Positions 23,241 through 37,412 of a DNA stretch of 64,000 nt are shown one piece after another. The translations under genes were made by a program, and so were the position numbers. A model generated the notes under the pieces. That model saw only the letters and a list, made by a program, of their open reading frames with translations, was not told the origin of the DNA and did not search any database. Positions within the stretch are counted from its first letter, which is position 1; every line of letters starts with the position of its first letter. Source of the stretch: Sambucus nigra (Eukaryota; Streptophyta; Magnoliopsida; Dipsacales; Adoxaceae); NCBI GenBank assembly GCA_949130495.1, contig OX422211.1:635943717-636007716 (forward strand). The letters are read 5' to 3'.

Positions 23241-26100
23241 CTAATGCTTAAAAGCATGGCGTTATAGAGTGAAAACTAGAAACATCCCCCGAACCGCCCT
23301 ATGGGTGGCACCAACACCTCCCACGGGACAAATGTAACTCGTAGGAATTGACCGTTAGCCGTGGGACTCTCGGTTTGAGAATACGATGCTAATTTGCATA
23401 TTACTAGACTTAGGCTTAAAAATATTGCTTTTGAGGGTGAAAACCCAAAACATCCCCTGAACGGCCGCGTGGGTGGCACCAACACCTCCCACGGGATCAA
23501 TGTAACTCGTAGGAATTGATCGCGCAACCGCGGGACTCTCGATTTGAGAATACAATGATAATTTGCATTTTTTAACTTAGGCTTAAAAACATGTCATTAG
23601 AGGGTGAAAAATCGAAACAGCTCCCGAACGGCCCCGTGAGTGCCACCAACACCTCCCACGGGACCAAAGTAACTCGTAGTAACTGACTGCGCAGCCGCGG
23701 GACTCCCGATTTGAGAATACGACGATAATTTGCATATTTCTAGACTTAGGCTTAAAACATGGCATTAGAGGGTGAAAACCCGAAATAGCCCCCGAACGGC
23801 CCCGTGGGTAGCACCAACACCTCCCACGGGACCAATATAACTCGTAGGAACTGACAACGCAGCCGCAGGACTCCCAGTTTGAGAATACAATGATAATTTG
23901 TATATTTATAGACTTAGGCTTAAAAACATGTCGTTAGAGAGTGAAAACCAGAAACAACCTCCAAACGGCCCCGTGGGTCGCACCAACACCTCCCACGGGA
24001 CCAATGTAACTCGTAGGAACTGACTGCGCAGCCGCGGGACTCTCAGTTTCAGAATATGATGATAATTTGCATTTTTCTAGACTAATGCTTAAAAACAAGG
24101 CGTTAGAGGGTGAAAACTAGAAACATCCCCCGAACCGCCCCGTGGGTGGCACTAACACCTCCCACGGGACAAATGTAACTCGTAGGAACTGACCCTTAGC
24201 CGCGGGACTCCCGGTTTGAGAATACGATGATAATTTGCATATTACGAGACTTAGGCTTAAAAACATGGCTTTAGAGGGTGAAAACTCGAAACATCCCCCG
24301 AACGGCCGCGTGGGTGGCACCAACACCTCCCACGAGATCAATATAACTCGTAGGAACTGATCACGCAGCCGCGGGACTCTCGGTTTGAGAATACGACGAT
24401 AAATTGCATATTTTAAACTTAGGCTTAAAAACATGTCATTAGAGGGTGAAAACTCGAAACAGCTCCCGAACGTCCCCGTGAGTGGCACCAACACCTCCCA
24501 CGGGACCAAAGTAACTCGTAGTAACTGACCGCGCAGTCGCGGGACTCCCGGTTTGAGAATACGACAATAATTTGCATATTTCTAGACTTAGGCTAAAAAA
24601 TAAGGCATTAGAGGGTGAAAACCCGAAATAGCCCCCGAACGGCCCTGTGGGTGGCACCAACACCTCCCACGGGACCAATGTAACTCGTAGGAACTGATAA
24701 CGCAGCCGCGGGACACTCAGTTTGAGAATACGATGATAATTTGAATATTTCTAGACTTAGGCTTAAAAACATGTCGTTAGAGGGTGAAAATCTGCAACAA
24801 CCTCCGAACGGCCCCGTGGGTGGCACCCACACCTCCCACGGGACCAATGTAACTCGTAGGAACTGACTGCACAACCGTGGGACTCTCGGTTTGAGAATAC
24901 GATGATAATTTGCATATTTCTAGACTTAGGCTTAAAAACATGGCGTTAGAGGGTGAAAACCCAAAACATCTCCCGAACGGCCCCGTGGATGGCACCAACA
25001 CGTCCCACGGGACCAATGTAACTCGTAGGAACTGACCGAGCAGCGGCTAGACTCCCGATTTGAGAATATGATGAATATTCGCATATTTCTAGTCTTAGGC
25101 TTAAAAACATGGTGTTAGTGTGTGAAAACCCGAAACAGCACCCGAACGGCCCCGTGGGTGGCACCAACATCTCCCACGGGATAATCTAACTCGTACAAAC
25201 TCACCCCGCAGCCGTGCGAATGCCGATTAGAGAATACAATGATAATTTTCATATATCTAGACTTAGGCTTAAAAACATTGCATTAGAGAAAACCCGAAAT
25301 AGCCCCAAAACGGCCCCGGGGGTGGCACCAACACCTGCAATGGGACCCATGTAACTCGTATGAACAGATCGTGCAGCCGCGGGACTCCCGGTATGACAAT
25401 ACAACAATAATTTGCATATTTTTTAACTTAGTCTTAAAAACATGGCGTTAGAGGGTGAAAACTCGAAACAGCACCCGAACGGCCCCGTGGGTGGTACCAA
25501 CACCTCCCATGGGACCAATGTAACTCGTAGAAACTGACCGCGCAGCCGCGGGACTCTCGGTTTGAGAATATGATGTTAATTTGCATATTTTTAGACTAAT
25601 GCTTAAAAACATTACGTTAGAGGGTGAAAACTAGAAACATCCCCCGAACCGCCCCATGGGTGGCACCAACACCTCCCACGGGACAAATATAACTCGTAGG
25701 AACTGACCGTTATCCGCGGGACTCCCGGTTTGAGAATACAACGATAATTTGCATATTACTAGACTTTGGCTTAAAAACATGGCTTTAGAGGGTGAAAACC
25801 CGAAACATCCTCCGAACGGCCCCGTGGGTGGCACCAACACCCACCACGAGATCAATGTAACTCGTAGGAACTGACCGCGCAGCCGCGAGACTCTCGGTTT
25901 GAGAATACGACGATAATTTGTGTATTTTTAAACTTAGGCTTAAAAACATGTCATTAGAGGGTAAAAACCCGAAACAGCCCCCGAACGGCCCCGTGAGTGG
26001 CACCAACACCTCCCACGGGACCAAAGTAACTCGTAGTTACTGACCGCGTAGCCGCGGGACTCTCGGTTTGAGAATACGATGATAATTTGCATATTTTTAG
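23241..26100 (+). repeat. Recurring three-monomer cassette (three local copies)
   Basis: Three distinctive monomers occur in fixed order. The first has CTAATGCTTAAAA and ACTAGAAACATCCCCCGAACC, the second has GCATATTAC, and the third has ATGTCATTAG with GGGACCAAAGTAACTCGTAG. Copies start at 23,241, 24,082 (841 bp, about five monomers) and 25,596 (about nine monomers further). A fourth starts near 42,434, and copy B repeats them at about 51,046, 51,887 and 53,401. This marks a five-monomer level of organisation below the 22-monomer units. Confidence 0.75.
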
Positions 26101-29100
26101 GCTTAAACTTAAAAACATGGCGTTAGATGGTAAAAACCCGAAACATCCCCCGAACGGCCCTGTGAGTGGCACCAACACCTCCCACGGGACCAATGTAACT
26201 CGTAGGAACTGATAGGGAATCCGTGGGACTCCCGATTTAAGAATACGACGATAATTTGTATATTTCTAGACTTGGGCTTAAAAATATGGCGTTAGAGGGT
26301 GAAAACTCGAAACAGCCCAGGAACGGCTCCGTGGGTGGCACCAACACCTCCCACGGGACCAATATAACTCATAGGAACTGACCCCGCCCCCCCGCGGGAC
26401 TCCCGATTTGAGAATACGACGATAATTTACATATTTCTAGACATAGGCTTAAAAACATGGCATTAGAGGATGAAAATCCGAAATAGCCCCCGAACGGCCC
26501 CGTGGGTGGCACCAACACCTCCCACGGGACCAATGTAACTCGTAGGAACTAACCGCACAGCCGCGGGACTCTCGGTTTGAGAATACTACGATAATTTGCA
26601 TATTTTGAAACTTAGGCTTAAAAACATGTCGTTTGAGGGTAAAAACTCAAAATAGCCCCCGAACGGCCCCTTGAGTTGCGCCAACACCTCCCACGGGACC
26701 AATGTAACTCATAGGAACTAATCGCGCAGCCGCGGGACTCCCCGTTTGAGAATGCGATGATAATTTGCATATTTCAAGACTTAGGCCTAAAAACATTATG
26801 TTAGAGGGTGATAACCCGAAACATACGCCGAACGACCCCGTGGGTGGCACCAACAGATCCCATGGGACCAATGTAACTCGTAGGAACTGACCCTGTAGCC
26901 GCGGGACTCCCGGTTTGAGAATACGACGATAATTTGCATATTTTAAGACTTAGGCTTAAAAACATGGATTTAGAGGGTGAAAACCATAAACATCCCCCAA
27001 ACGGCCCTGTGGGTGGCACCAACACCTCCCACGGGACCAATGTAACTTGTAGGAAGTGACCGCGCAGCCGCGGGACTCCCGGATGGAGAATACGATGATA
27101 ATTTTCATATTTTTAAACTTAGGAATAAAAACATGTCGCTAGAGGGTGAAACCCGTAACAACCCCCGAATGACCCTGTGAGTGGCACCAACACCTCCCAA
27201 GGGACCAAAGTAATTCGTAGGAACTGACCGCACAGCTGCGGGACTCCCGTTTTGAGAATACGATCATAATTTGTATATTTCTAGACTTAGGCTGAAAAAC
27301 ATTGCGTTAGAGGGTGAAAACCCTAAACTGCCCCCGAACGGCCCCGTGGGTGGTACCAACACCTCCCACGAGACCAACGCCACTCATACGAATTGACCGC
27401 ACAGCCACGGGACTCCCGGTTTGAGAATATGACGATAATTTGCATATTGCAAGACACAGGCTTAAAAACATGGCGATAGAAGGTGAAAACCCAAAAAAGC
27501 ACTCGAACGGCCCCGTGGGTGGCACCAACAACTCCCATAGGACCAATGTAACTCGTACGAACTGACCCCGCAGCCGTGGGAATGCCGATTAGAGAATACG
27601 ATGATAATTTTCATATATATAGACTTAGTCTTAAAAACATTGCGTTAGAGGGTGAAAACCCGAAACAGCCCCTGAACGGCCCCGTGGGTGACACCAACAC
27701 CTCCCACAGGACAAATGTAACTCATAGGAACTTACCCTGTAGCCGCGGGACTCCCAGTTTGAGAATACGATGATAATTTGCATATTTCTAGACTTAGGAT
27801 TAAAAACATGGCTTTAGAGGGTGAAAACCAAAAATATCCCCCGAATGGCCTCGTGGGTGGCACCAACACCTCCCACGGGACCAATGTAACTCGTAGGAAG
27901 TGACCGCGCAGCCGCGGGACTCCCGGTATGAGAATACGATGATAATTTGCATATTTTTAAACATAGGCATAAAAACATGTCGTTAGAGGGTGAAATAGCC
28001 CCCAAACGGCCCCCCTGAGTGGCACCAACACTTTCCAAGGGATCAAAGTAACTCGTAGGAACTGACCGCGCAGCCGCGGGACTCCCGGTTTGAGAATACT
28101 ATCATAATTTGCATATTTCTAGACTTAGGCTTAAAATCATTGCGTTAGAGGGTGAAAACCCTAAACTGCCCCTGAACGGCCCTCTGGGTGGCACCAACAC
28201 CTCCCACGGGACCAACGTCACTCGTAGGAACTAACCGCACAGCCGTGAGACTCCCGGTTTCAGAATACAATGATAATTTTCATATTTCAAGACTTATTCT
28301 TAAAAACATGGTCATAGAAGATGAAAACCGCAAACAGCACCCGAACGGCCCCGTGGGTGGCACCAACACCTCCCACGGGACCAATGTAACTCGTACGAAC
28401 TGACCCCGTAGCCGCGGGACTCCCGGTTTGAAAATACAATGATAATTTTCATATTTCTAGACTTAGGCTTAAAAACATGGCGTTACAGGGTAAAAACCAG
28501 AAATAGCCCCCGAACGGCCCTGTGGGGGACACCAACACCTCCCAAGGGACTAATGTAACTCGTAGGAACTGAAATCGCAGCCGCGAGACTCCCAGTTGCA
28601 GAATACGACGATAATTTGCATATTTCTAGACTTAGGCATAAAAACAAGGCATTAGAGGGTGAAAACCCGTTACAGCCCCCGAACGGCCCCGTGGGTGACA
28701 CTAACACCTCCCACGGGACCAATGTAAATCGTAGGAACTGACCGCGCCGCTGCGGGACTCCCGATTTAAGAATACATTGATAATTTGAAAATTTCTAGAC
28801 TTAGGCTTGAAAACAAGGCGTTAGAGGTTGAAAACCCGAAACATCCCCCGAACGGCCCCGTGGGTGGCACCAACACCTCCCACGGGATCAATGTAACTCG
28901 TAGGAACTAACCGCGCAGCCGCAGGACTCTCGGTTTGAGAATACGACTATAATTTTCATATTTTTAAACTTAGGCTTAAAAACATGTCATTAGAGGGTGA
29001 AAACCCAAAACAGCCCCCGAACGGTCCCATGAGTGGCACCAACACCTCTCACGGGACAAAAGTTACTCGTAGTAACTGACTGTGCAGCCGTGGGACTCCC

Positions 29101-29944
29101 GATTTGCGAATACGACGATAATTTGCATATTTATAGACTTAGGCTTAAAAACAAGGTGTTAGAGGGTGAAAACTCGAAACAGCACAGGAACGGCCCCGTG
29201 GGTTGCACTAAAACCTTCCACGGGACCAATATAACTCGTAGGAGCTGACCCCGCAGTCGCGGGACTCTCGGTTTGAGAATACGACGATAATTTGCACATT
29301 TCTAGACATGGCCTTAAAAACATGGCATTAGAGGATTAAAACTCGAAATAACCCCCGAACGGCCCCGTGAGTGGCACCAACACCTCCCACGAAACGAATG
29401 TAACTCGTAGGAAGTGACTGCGTAACCGTGGGACTCTCGGTTTGAGAATACGATGATAATTTGTATATTTTTAAACTTAGGCTTAAAAACATAACGTTAG
29501 AGGGTGAAAACCCGAAACATCCCCCGAACGGCCTCGTGGGTGGCACCAACACCTCCCACGGGACCAATGTAACTCGTATGAACTGACCGCGCAGCCGCGG
29601 GACTCTCAGTTTGACAATACGACGATAATTTGTATATTTTTAAACTTAGGCTTAAAAACATGGCGTTAGAGGTTAAAAACTCGAAACAGCCCCCGAACGG
29701 CCCTTGAGTGGCACCAACACCTCCCACAGGACAAATGTAACTAGTAGGAATTGACCCTGTAGCCGCGGGACTCCCGGTTTGAGAATATGATGATAATTTG
29801 CATATTTCTAGACTTAGTCTTAAAAACATGGATTTAGAGGGTGCAAACCAGAAACATCCCCCAAACGACCCCGTGGGTGGCGCCAACACCTCCCACGGGA
29901 CCAATGTAACTCGTAGGAAGTGACCGCGCAGCCGCGGGACTCCC

Positions 29945-32900
29945 GGTTTGAGAATACGATGATAATTTGCATATTTTTAAACTTAGGAATAAAATCATGT
30001 CGTTAGAGGGTGAAAATCCGTAACAGCCCCCGAATGGCCCCGTAAGGGGCACCAACACCTCCCAAGGGACCAAAGTAACTCGTAGGAACTGACCCCACCG
30101 CCGCGGGACTCCCGTTTTGAGAATACGATCATATTTTGCATATTTCTAGAATTAGGCTTAAAAACATTGCGTTAGAGGGTGAAAACCCTAAACTGCCCCC
30201 GAACGGCTCCATGGGTGGCACCAACACATACCACGGGACCAACGTCACTCATACCAACTGACCGTGCAGCCACGGTTTTGGGAATACGATCATAATTTTC
30301 ACATTTCTAGACTTAGGCTTAAGAACATGGTGATAGAAGCTTAAAACCGAAAACAGCACCCGAACGGCCCCGTGGGTGGTAGTAACACCTCCCATGGGAC
30401 CAATGTAACTCGTACGAACTGACCCCATAGCCGCGGGACTCCCGGTTTGAGAATACGATGATAATTATCATATTTCTAGACTTAGGCTTAAAAACATGGC
30501 GTTATAGGTTGAAAACCAGAAATAGCCCCTAAACGGCCCTATGGGCGACACCAACACCTCCCACGGGTCTAATGTAACTCGTAGGAACTGATATCGCAAC
30601 CGCGGGACTCCCAGTTGGAGAATACAACGATAATTTGCATCATTCTAGACTTAGGCTTCAAAACATGGCATTAGAGGGTGAAAACCCGATACAACCCCCG
30701 AACGGCCCCGTGGGTGACACCAACACCTCCCACGAGACCAAGGTAAATCGTAGGAACTAACCGCGCCGCCGCGGGACTCCCGATTTGAGAATACGATGAT
30801 AATTTTCATATTTCTAGACTTAGGCTTAAAAACAAGGCGTTAGAGGGTGCCCGAAACAGCCCCATAACGACCCTGTGGGTGGCACCAACACCTCCCACAG
30901 GACCAATGTTACTCGTAGGAACTGACCGCGCAGCAGCGTGACTCCTAATTTGAGAATACGATGATAATTTGCATATTTTTAGACTTAGGCTTAAAAACAT
31001 TGCGTTAGAGGGTGAAAACCCGAAATAGCCCCCAAACGGCCCTGTGGGTGGCACCAACACCTCCCACGGGACCAATGTAACTCGTAGGAATTGACCGTGC
31101 AGCCGCAAGACTACCGATTGGAGAATATGATGATAATTTGGATATTTCTAGACGTAGGCTAAAAAATAAGGTGTTAGAGGGTGAAAACCCAAAACAGCCC
31201 CCGAGCGGCACCGGGGGTGGCACCAACACTTCCAACGGGACCAATGTAACTCGTAGGAATAGATCGTGCAGCCGTGGGACTCCCGGTATGAGAATTAAAA
31301 AATAATTTGCATATTTCTAGACTTAGGCTTAAAAACATGGCGTTAGAAGGTGAAAACCCAAAACAGAACTCGAACGGCCCCGTGGGTGGCACCAACACCT
31401 CCCACGGGACCAATATAACTCGTAGGAACTGATCGCGCAGCCGCGGGACTCCCGGTTTGAGAATATGACGATAATTTGCATATTTCTAGACTTAAGCTTA
31501 AAAACATGGCGTTAGAGGGGGAAAAACCGAAATAGCCCCCAAACGGCCTTGTGGGTCGCACCAACACCTCCCACGGGACCAATGTAACTCGTACGAACTG
31601 ACCCCGCTACCGCGGGACTCCCAATTAGAGAATACGATAATAATTTTCATATATCTAGACTTAGGATTAAAAACATGGCATTAGAGGGACAAAACTAGAA
31701 ACATCCCCCGAACCTCCCCGTGGGTGGCACCCACACCACCCCGCAGGACCAATGTAACTCATACGAACTGACCCCGCAGCCGCGGGACTCCCGTTTTGAG
31801 AATACGATGATAATTTTCATATTTCTAGACTTAGGCTTAAAAACATGGCTTTAGAGGGTGAAAACCCGAAACATCCACCGAACGGCCCCGTGGGTGGCAT
31901 CAACACCTCCCACGGGACCAATGTAACTCGTAGGAACTGACACCGCAACTGCGGGACTCTCGGTTTGAGAATACGATGATAATTTGTTTATTTATAGACT
32001 TAGGCTAAAAAACATGGCTTTAGAGGGGGAAAACCCGAAACATCCCCCGAACGGCCCCGGGGATGGCACCAACACCTCCCAAGGGACCAATGTAACTCGT
32101 AGGAACAGTTCGCGCAGCTGCGGGACTCTCGGTACGAGAATACAACAATAATTTACATATTTCCAAACTTAGGCTTAAGAACATGGCGTTAGAAGGAGAA
32201 AACCCAAAACAACACCCCGATCGACCCCGTGGATGGCACCAACACCTCCCACGGGACCAATATAAAACGTAGGAACTGATCGCGCAGCTCGAGACTCCCA
32301 GTTTGAGAATATGATGATAATTTGTATCTTTTTAGACTTAGGCACAAAAATATGGCGTTAGAGGGTGAAAACCCGAAACATCTACTGAACGGCCCCGTGG
32401 TGACACCAACACCTCCCACGGGACCAAATAAACTAGTAAGAACTGACCGCGCATCCACAGGACACCCGGTTTGAGAATACGATGATAATTTACATATTTC
32501 TAGACATATACTTAAAAACAAGGCATTAGACGGTGAAAACTCGAAACATCCCCCGAACGACCCCCGTGGGTGGCACCAACACCTCCCACTTGACCAATGT
32601 AACTGGTAGGAACTGACCGTGCAGCCGCGGGACTCCCGATTTGATAATACAATGATAATTTGTATATTTCTAGACTTAGGCTAAAAAAAAGGCATTAGAG
32701 GGGGTAAACCCGAAACATCCCCGAACGGCCCCGGGGATGGCACCAATACCTCCCAAGGGACGAATGTAACTCGTAGGAACTGTTCGCGCAGCCGCGGGAC
32801 TCCCGGTATGAGAATACAATGATAATTTACATATTTTTTGACTTGGGCTTAAAAACATGGCGTTAGAAGGTGAAAACCCGAAACAGCACCCGATCGGCCC

Positions 32901-33648
32901 CGTAGATGGCACCAACACCTCCCACGGGACCAATATCAAATGTAGAAACTGACTGCGCAGCCGCGGGACTCCCGATTTGAGAATACGGTAATAATTTGTA
33001 TATTTTTAAACATAGGCTTAAAAACATGGTCTTAGAGTGTAAAACCTGAAACAGTCCCCGAACGGCCCCTTTAGTGGCACCAACACCTCACACGGGACCA
33101 ATGTAACTCGTAGGAACTGATCGTGCAGTCGCAGGACTACCAGTTTGAGAATACGATGATAATTTTCATATTTCTAGACTTAGGCTTAAAAATATTGCGT
33201 TAGAGGGTGAAAACCCGAAACAGCCCCCGAACGGCCTCGTGGGTGGCACCAACAACTCCCACGGGACCAACGTCACTCGTAGGAATAGACCGCGCAGCCG
33301 CGGGACTCCCAGTTTGAGAATACGACGTTAATTTGCATATTTCTAGACTTATACTTAAAAATATGGCATTAGAAGGTAAAAACCCGAAATAGCCTCCGAA
33401 CGGCCCCATGGGTGGCACCAACACCTCCCACGGGACCAATGTAAATCGTAAGAACTGACCGCGCAACCGTGGGACTCCCGTTTTGTGAATATGATGATAA
33501 TTTGCATATTTCTAGACTTAGGCTTAAAAACATTGCGTTCGAGGGTGAAAACCCAAAATAGCCCCCGAACGGCCCCGTGGGTGGCACCAACACCTCCCAC
33601 GAGACCAATATAACTCGTAGGAACTGACCCCGTAGCCGTGGGACTCCC
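29945..33648 (+). repeat. Second 22-monomer higher-order family, copy 1 (~3.7 kb)
   Basis: Variant monomers recur about 3,704-3,709 bp to the right (31,174 to 34,883; 31,343 to 35,052; 33,369 to 37,075). Markers are GGAATAAAATCATGTCG followed by CCCGTAAGGGGCACC near 29,990-30,055 (again near 33,694-33,759), and a monomer lacking 8 bp around CAGCCACGG.TTTTG at about 30,275. Different monomer variants are involved from those in the 7.4-18.2 kb units, so this amplification is separate. Confidence 0.88.
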
Positions 33649-36600
33649 GGTTTGAGAATACGATGATAATTTGCATATTTTTAAACTTAGGAATAAAATC
33701 ATGTCGTTAGAGGGTGAAAATCTGTAACATCCCCCGAATGGCCCCGTAAGGGGCACCAACACCTCCCAAGGGACCAAAGTAACTCGTAGGAACTGACCCC
33801 ACAACCGCGGGACTCCCGTTTTTGAGAATACGATCATATTTTGCATATTTCTAGAATTAGGCTTAAAAACATTGCGTTAGAGGGTGAAAACCCTAAACTG
33901 CCCCCGAACGGCTCCATGGGTGGCACCAACACATCCCACGGGACCAACGTCACTCATACCAACTGACCGTGCAGCCACGATTTTGAGAATACGATCATAA
34001 TTTGCACATTTCTAGACTTAGGCTTAAAAACATGGTGATAGAAGCTGAAAACCAGAAACAGCACCCGAACGGCCCCGTGGGTGGCAATAACACCTCCCAT
34101 GGGACCAATGTAACTCGTACGAACTGACCCCATAGCCGCGGGACTCCCGGTTTGAGAATACGATGATAATTATCATATTTCTAGACTTAGGCTTAAAAAC
34201 ATGGTGTTACAGGGTGAAAACCAGAAATAGCCCCTGAACGGCCCTATGGGGGACACCAACACCTCCCACGGGTCTAATGTAACTCGTAGGAACTGATATC
34301 GCAACCGCGGGACTCCCACTTGGAGAATACGACGATAATTTGCATCTTTCTAGACTTAGGCTTAAAAACATGGCATTAGATTGTCAAAATCCGATACAGC
34401 CCCCGAACGGCCCCGTGGGTGACACCAACACCTCCCACGGGACCAAGGTAAATCGTAGGAACTAACCGCGCCGCCGCGGGACTCCCGATTTGAGAATACG
34501 ATGATAATTTTCATATTTCTAGACTTAGGCTTAAAAACAAGGCGTTAGAGGGTGAAAACCCAAAACAGCCCCTGAACGACCCTGTAGGTGGCACCAACAC
34601 CTCCCACAGGACCAATGTTACTCGTAGGAACTGACCGCGCAGCAGCGTGACTCCTAATTTGAGAATACGATGATAATTTGCATATTTTTAGACTTAGGCT
34701 TAAAAACATTACGTTAGAGGGTGAAAACCCGAAATAACCCCCGAACGGCCCTGTGGGTGGCACCAACACCTCCCACGGGACCAATGTAACTCGTAGGAAT
34801 TGACCGTGCAGCCACAAGACTCCCGATTGGAGAATACGATGATAATTTGGATATTTCTAGACTTAGGCAAAAAAATAAGGTGTTAGAGGGTGAAAACCCA
34901 AAACAGCCCCCGAACGGCCCCGGGGGAGGCACCAACATTTCCAACGGGACCAATGTAACTCGTAGGAACAGATCGTGCAGCCGTGGGACTCCCGGTATGA
35001 GAATTAAAAAATAATTTGCATAATTCTAGACTTAGGCTTAAAAACATGGCGTTAGAAGATGAAAACCCGAAACAGAACCCGAACGGCCCCGTGGGTGGCA
35101 CCAACACCTCCCACGGGACCAATATAACTCGCAGGAACTGATCGCGCAGCCGCGGGACTCCCGGTTTGAGAATATGACGATAATTTGCATATTTCTAGAC
35201 TTAAGCTTAAAAAAATGGCGTTAGAGGGGGAAAAACCGAAATAGCCCCCAAATGGCCTTGTGGGTGGCACCAACACCTCCCACGGGACCAATGTAACTCG
35301 TACGAACTGACCCCGCTACCGCGGGACTCCCAATTAGAGAATACGATGATAATTTTCATATATCTAGACTTAGGATTAAAAACATGGCATTAGAGGGACA
35401 AAACTAGAAACATCCCCCTAACCTCCCCGTGGGTGGCACCCACACCACCCACGGGACCAATGTAACTCGTACGAACTGACCCCGCAGCCGCGGGACTCCT
35501 GTTTTGAGAATACGATGATAATTTCCATATTTCTAGACTTAGGCTTAAAACATGGCTTTAGAGGGTGAAAACCCGAAACATCCACCGAACGGCCCCGTGG
35601 GTGGCATCAACACCTCCCACGGGACCAATGTAACTCGTAGGAACTGACACCGCAGCCGTGGGACTCTCGGTTTGAGAATACGATGATAATTTGTTTATTT
35701 ATAGACTTAGGCTAAAAAACATGGCTTTAGAGGGGGAAAACCCGAAACATCCCCCGAACGGCCCCGGGGATGGCACCAACACCTCCCAAGGGACCAATGT
35801 AACTCGTAGGAATAGTTCGCGCAGCCGCAGGACTCCCGGTACGAGAATACAACAATAATTTACATATTTCCAAACTTAGGCTTAAGAACATGGCGTTAGA
35901 AGGTGAAAACCCAAAACAACACCCGATCGACCCCGTGGATGGCACCAACACCTCCCACGGGACCAATATAAAACGTAGGAACTGATCGCGCAGCTCGAGA
36001 CTCCAAGTTTGAGAATATGATGATAATTTGTATATTTTTAGACTTAGGCACAAAAATATGGCGTTAGAGGGTGAAAACCCCAAAACATCTCCCGAACGGC
36101 CTCGTGGTGACACCAACACCTCCCACGGGACCAAATAAACTAGTAAGAACTGACCGCGCATCCACAGGACTCCCGGTTTGAGAATACGATGATAATTTAC
36201 ATATTTCTAGACATATACTTAAAAACAAGGCATTAGACGGTGAAAACTCGAAACATCCCCCGAACGACCCCGTGGGTGGCACCAACAACTCCCACTTGAC
36301 CAATGTAACTGGTAGGAACTGACCGTGCAGCCGCGGGACTCCCGATTTGAGAATACAACGATAATTTGTATATTTCTAGACTTAGGCTAAAAAAAAGGCA
36401 TTAGAGGGGGTAAACCTGAAACATCCCCGAACGGCCCCGGGGATGGCACCAATACCTCCCAAGGGACGAATGTAACTCGTAGGAACTGTTCGCGCAGCCG
36501 CGGGACTCCCGATATGAGAATACAATGATAATTTACATATTTTTTGACTTGGGCTTAAAAACCTGGCGTTAGAAGGTGAAAACCCGAAACAACACCCGAT

Positions 36601-37353
36601 CGGCCCCGTAGATGGCACCAACACCTCCCACGGAACCAATATCAAATGTAGAAACTGACCGCGCAGCCGCGGGACTCCCGGTTTGAGAATACGGTAATAA
36701 TTTGTATATTTTTAAACATAGGCTTAAAAATATGGTGTTAGAGTGTAAAACCTGAAACAGCCCCCAAACGGCCCCTTTAGTGGCACCAACACCTCACACG
36801 GGACCAATGTAACTCGTAGGAACTGATCGTACAGTCGCAGGACTTCCAGTTTGAGAATACGATGATAATTTTCATATTTTTAGACTTAGGCTTAATAATA
36901 TTACGTTAGAGGGTGAAAACCCGAAACAGCCCCAGAACGACCTCGTGGGTGGCACCAACAAATCCCACGGGACCAACGTCACTCGTAGGAATAGACCGCG
37001 CAGCCGCGGGACTCCCAGTTTGAGAATACGACGTTAATTTTCATATTTCTAGACTTATACTTAAAAATATGGCATTAGAAGTTAAAAACCCGAAATAGCC
37101 TCCGAACGGCCCCGTGGGTGGCACCAACACCTCCCACGGGACCAATGTAAATCGTAAGAACTGACCGCGCAACCGTGGGACTCCCGTTTTGTGAATATGA
37201 TGATAATTTGCATATTTCTAGACTTAGGCTTAAAAACATTGCGTTCGAGGGTGAAAACCCAAAATAGCCCCCGAACGGCCCTGTGGGTGGCACCAACACC
37301 TCCCACGAGACCAATATAACTCTTAGGAACTGACCCCGTAGCCGTGGGACTCC
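33649..37353 (+). repeat. Second 22-monomer higher-order family, copy 2
   Basis: This is a direct tandem copy of the preceding block with modest divergence. The right breakpoint is near 37,350, where the TTTTTAAACTTAGGAATAAA variant expected from the left copy is replaced by the ordinary TTCTAGACTTAGGCTTAAA form. Confidence 0.85.
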
Positions 37354-37412
37354 CGGTTTGAGAATACGACGATAATTTGCATATTTCTAGACTTAGGCTT
37401 AAAAACATGGCG

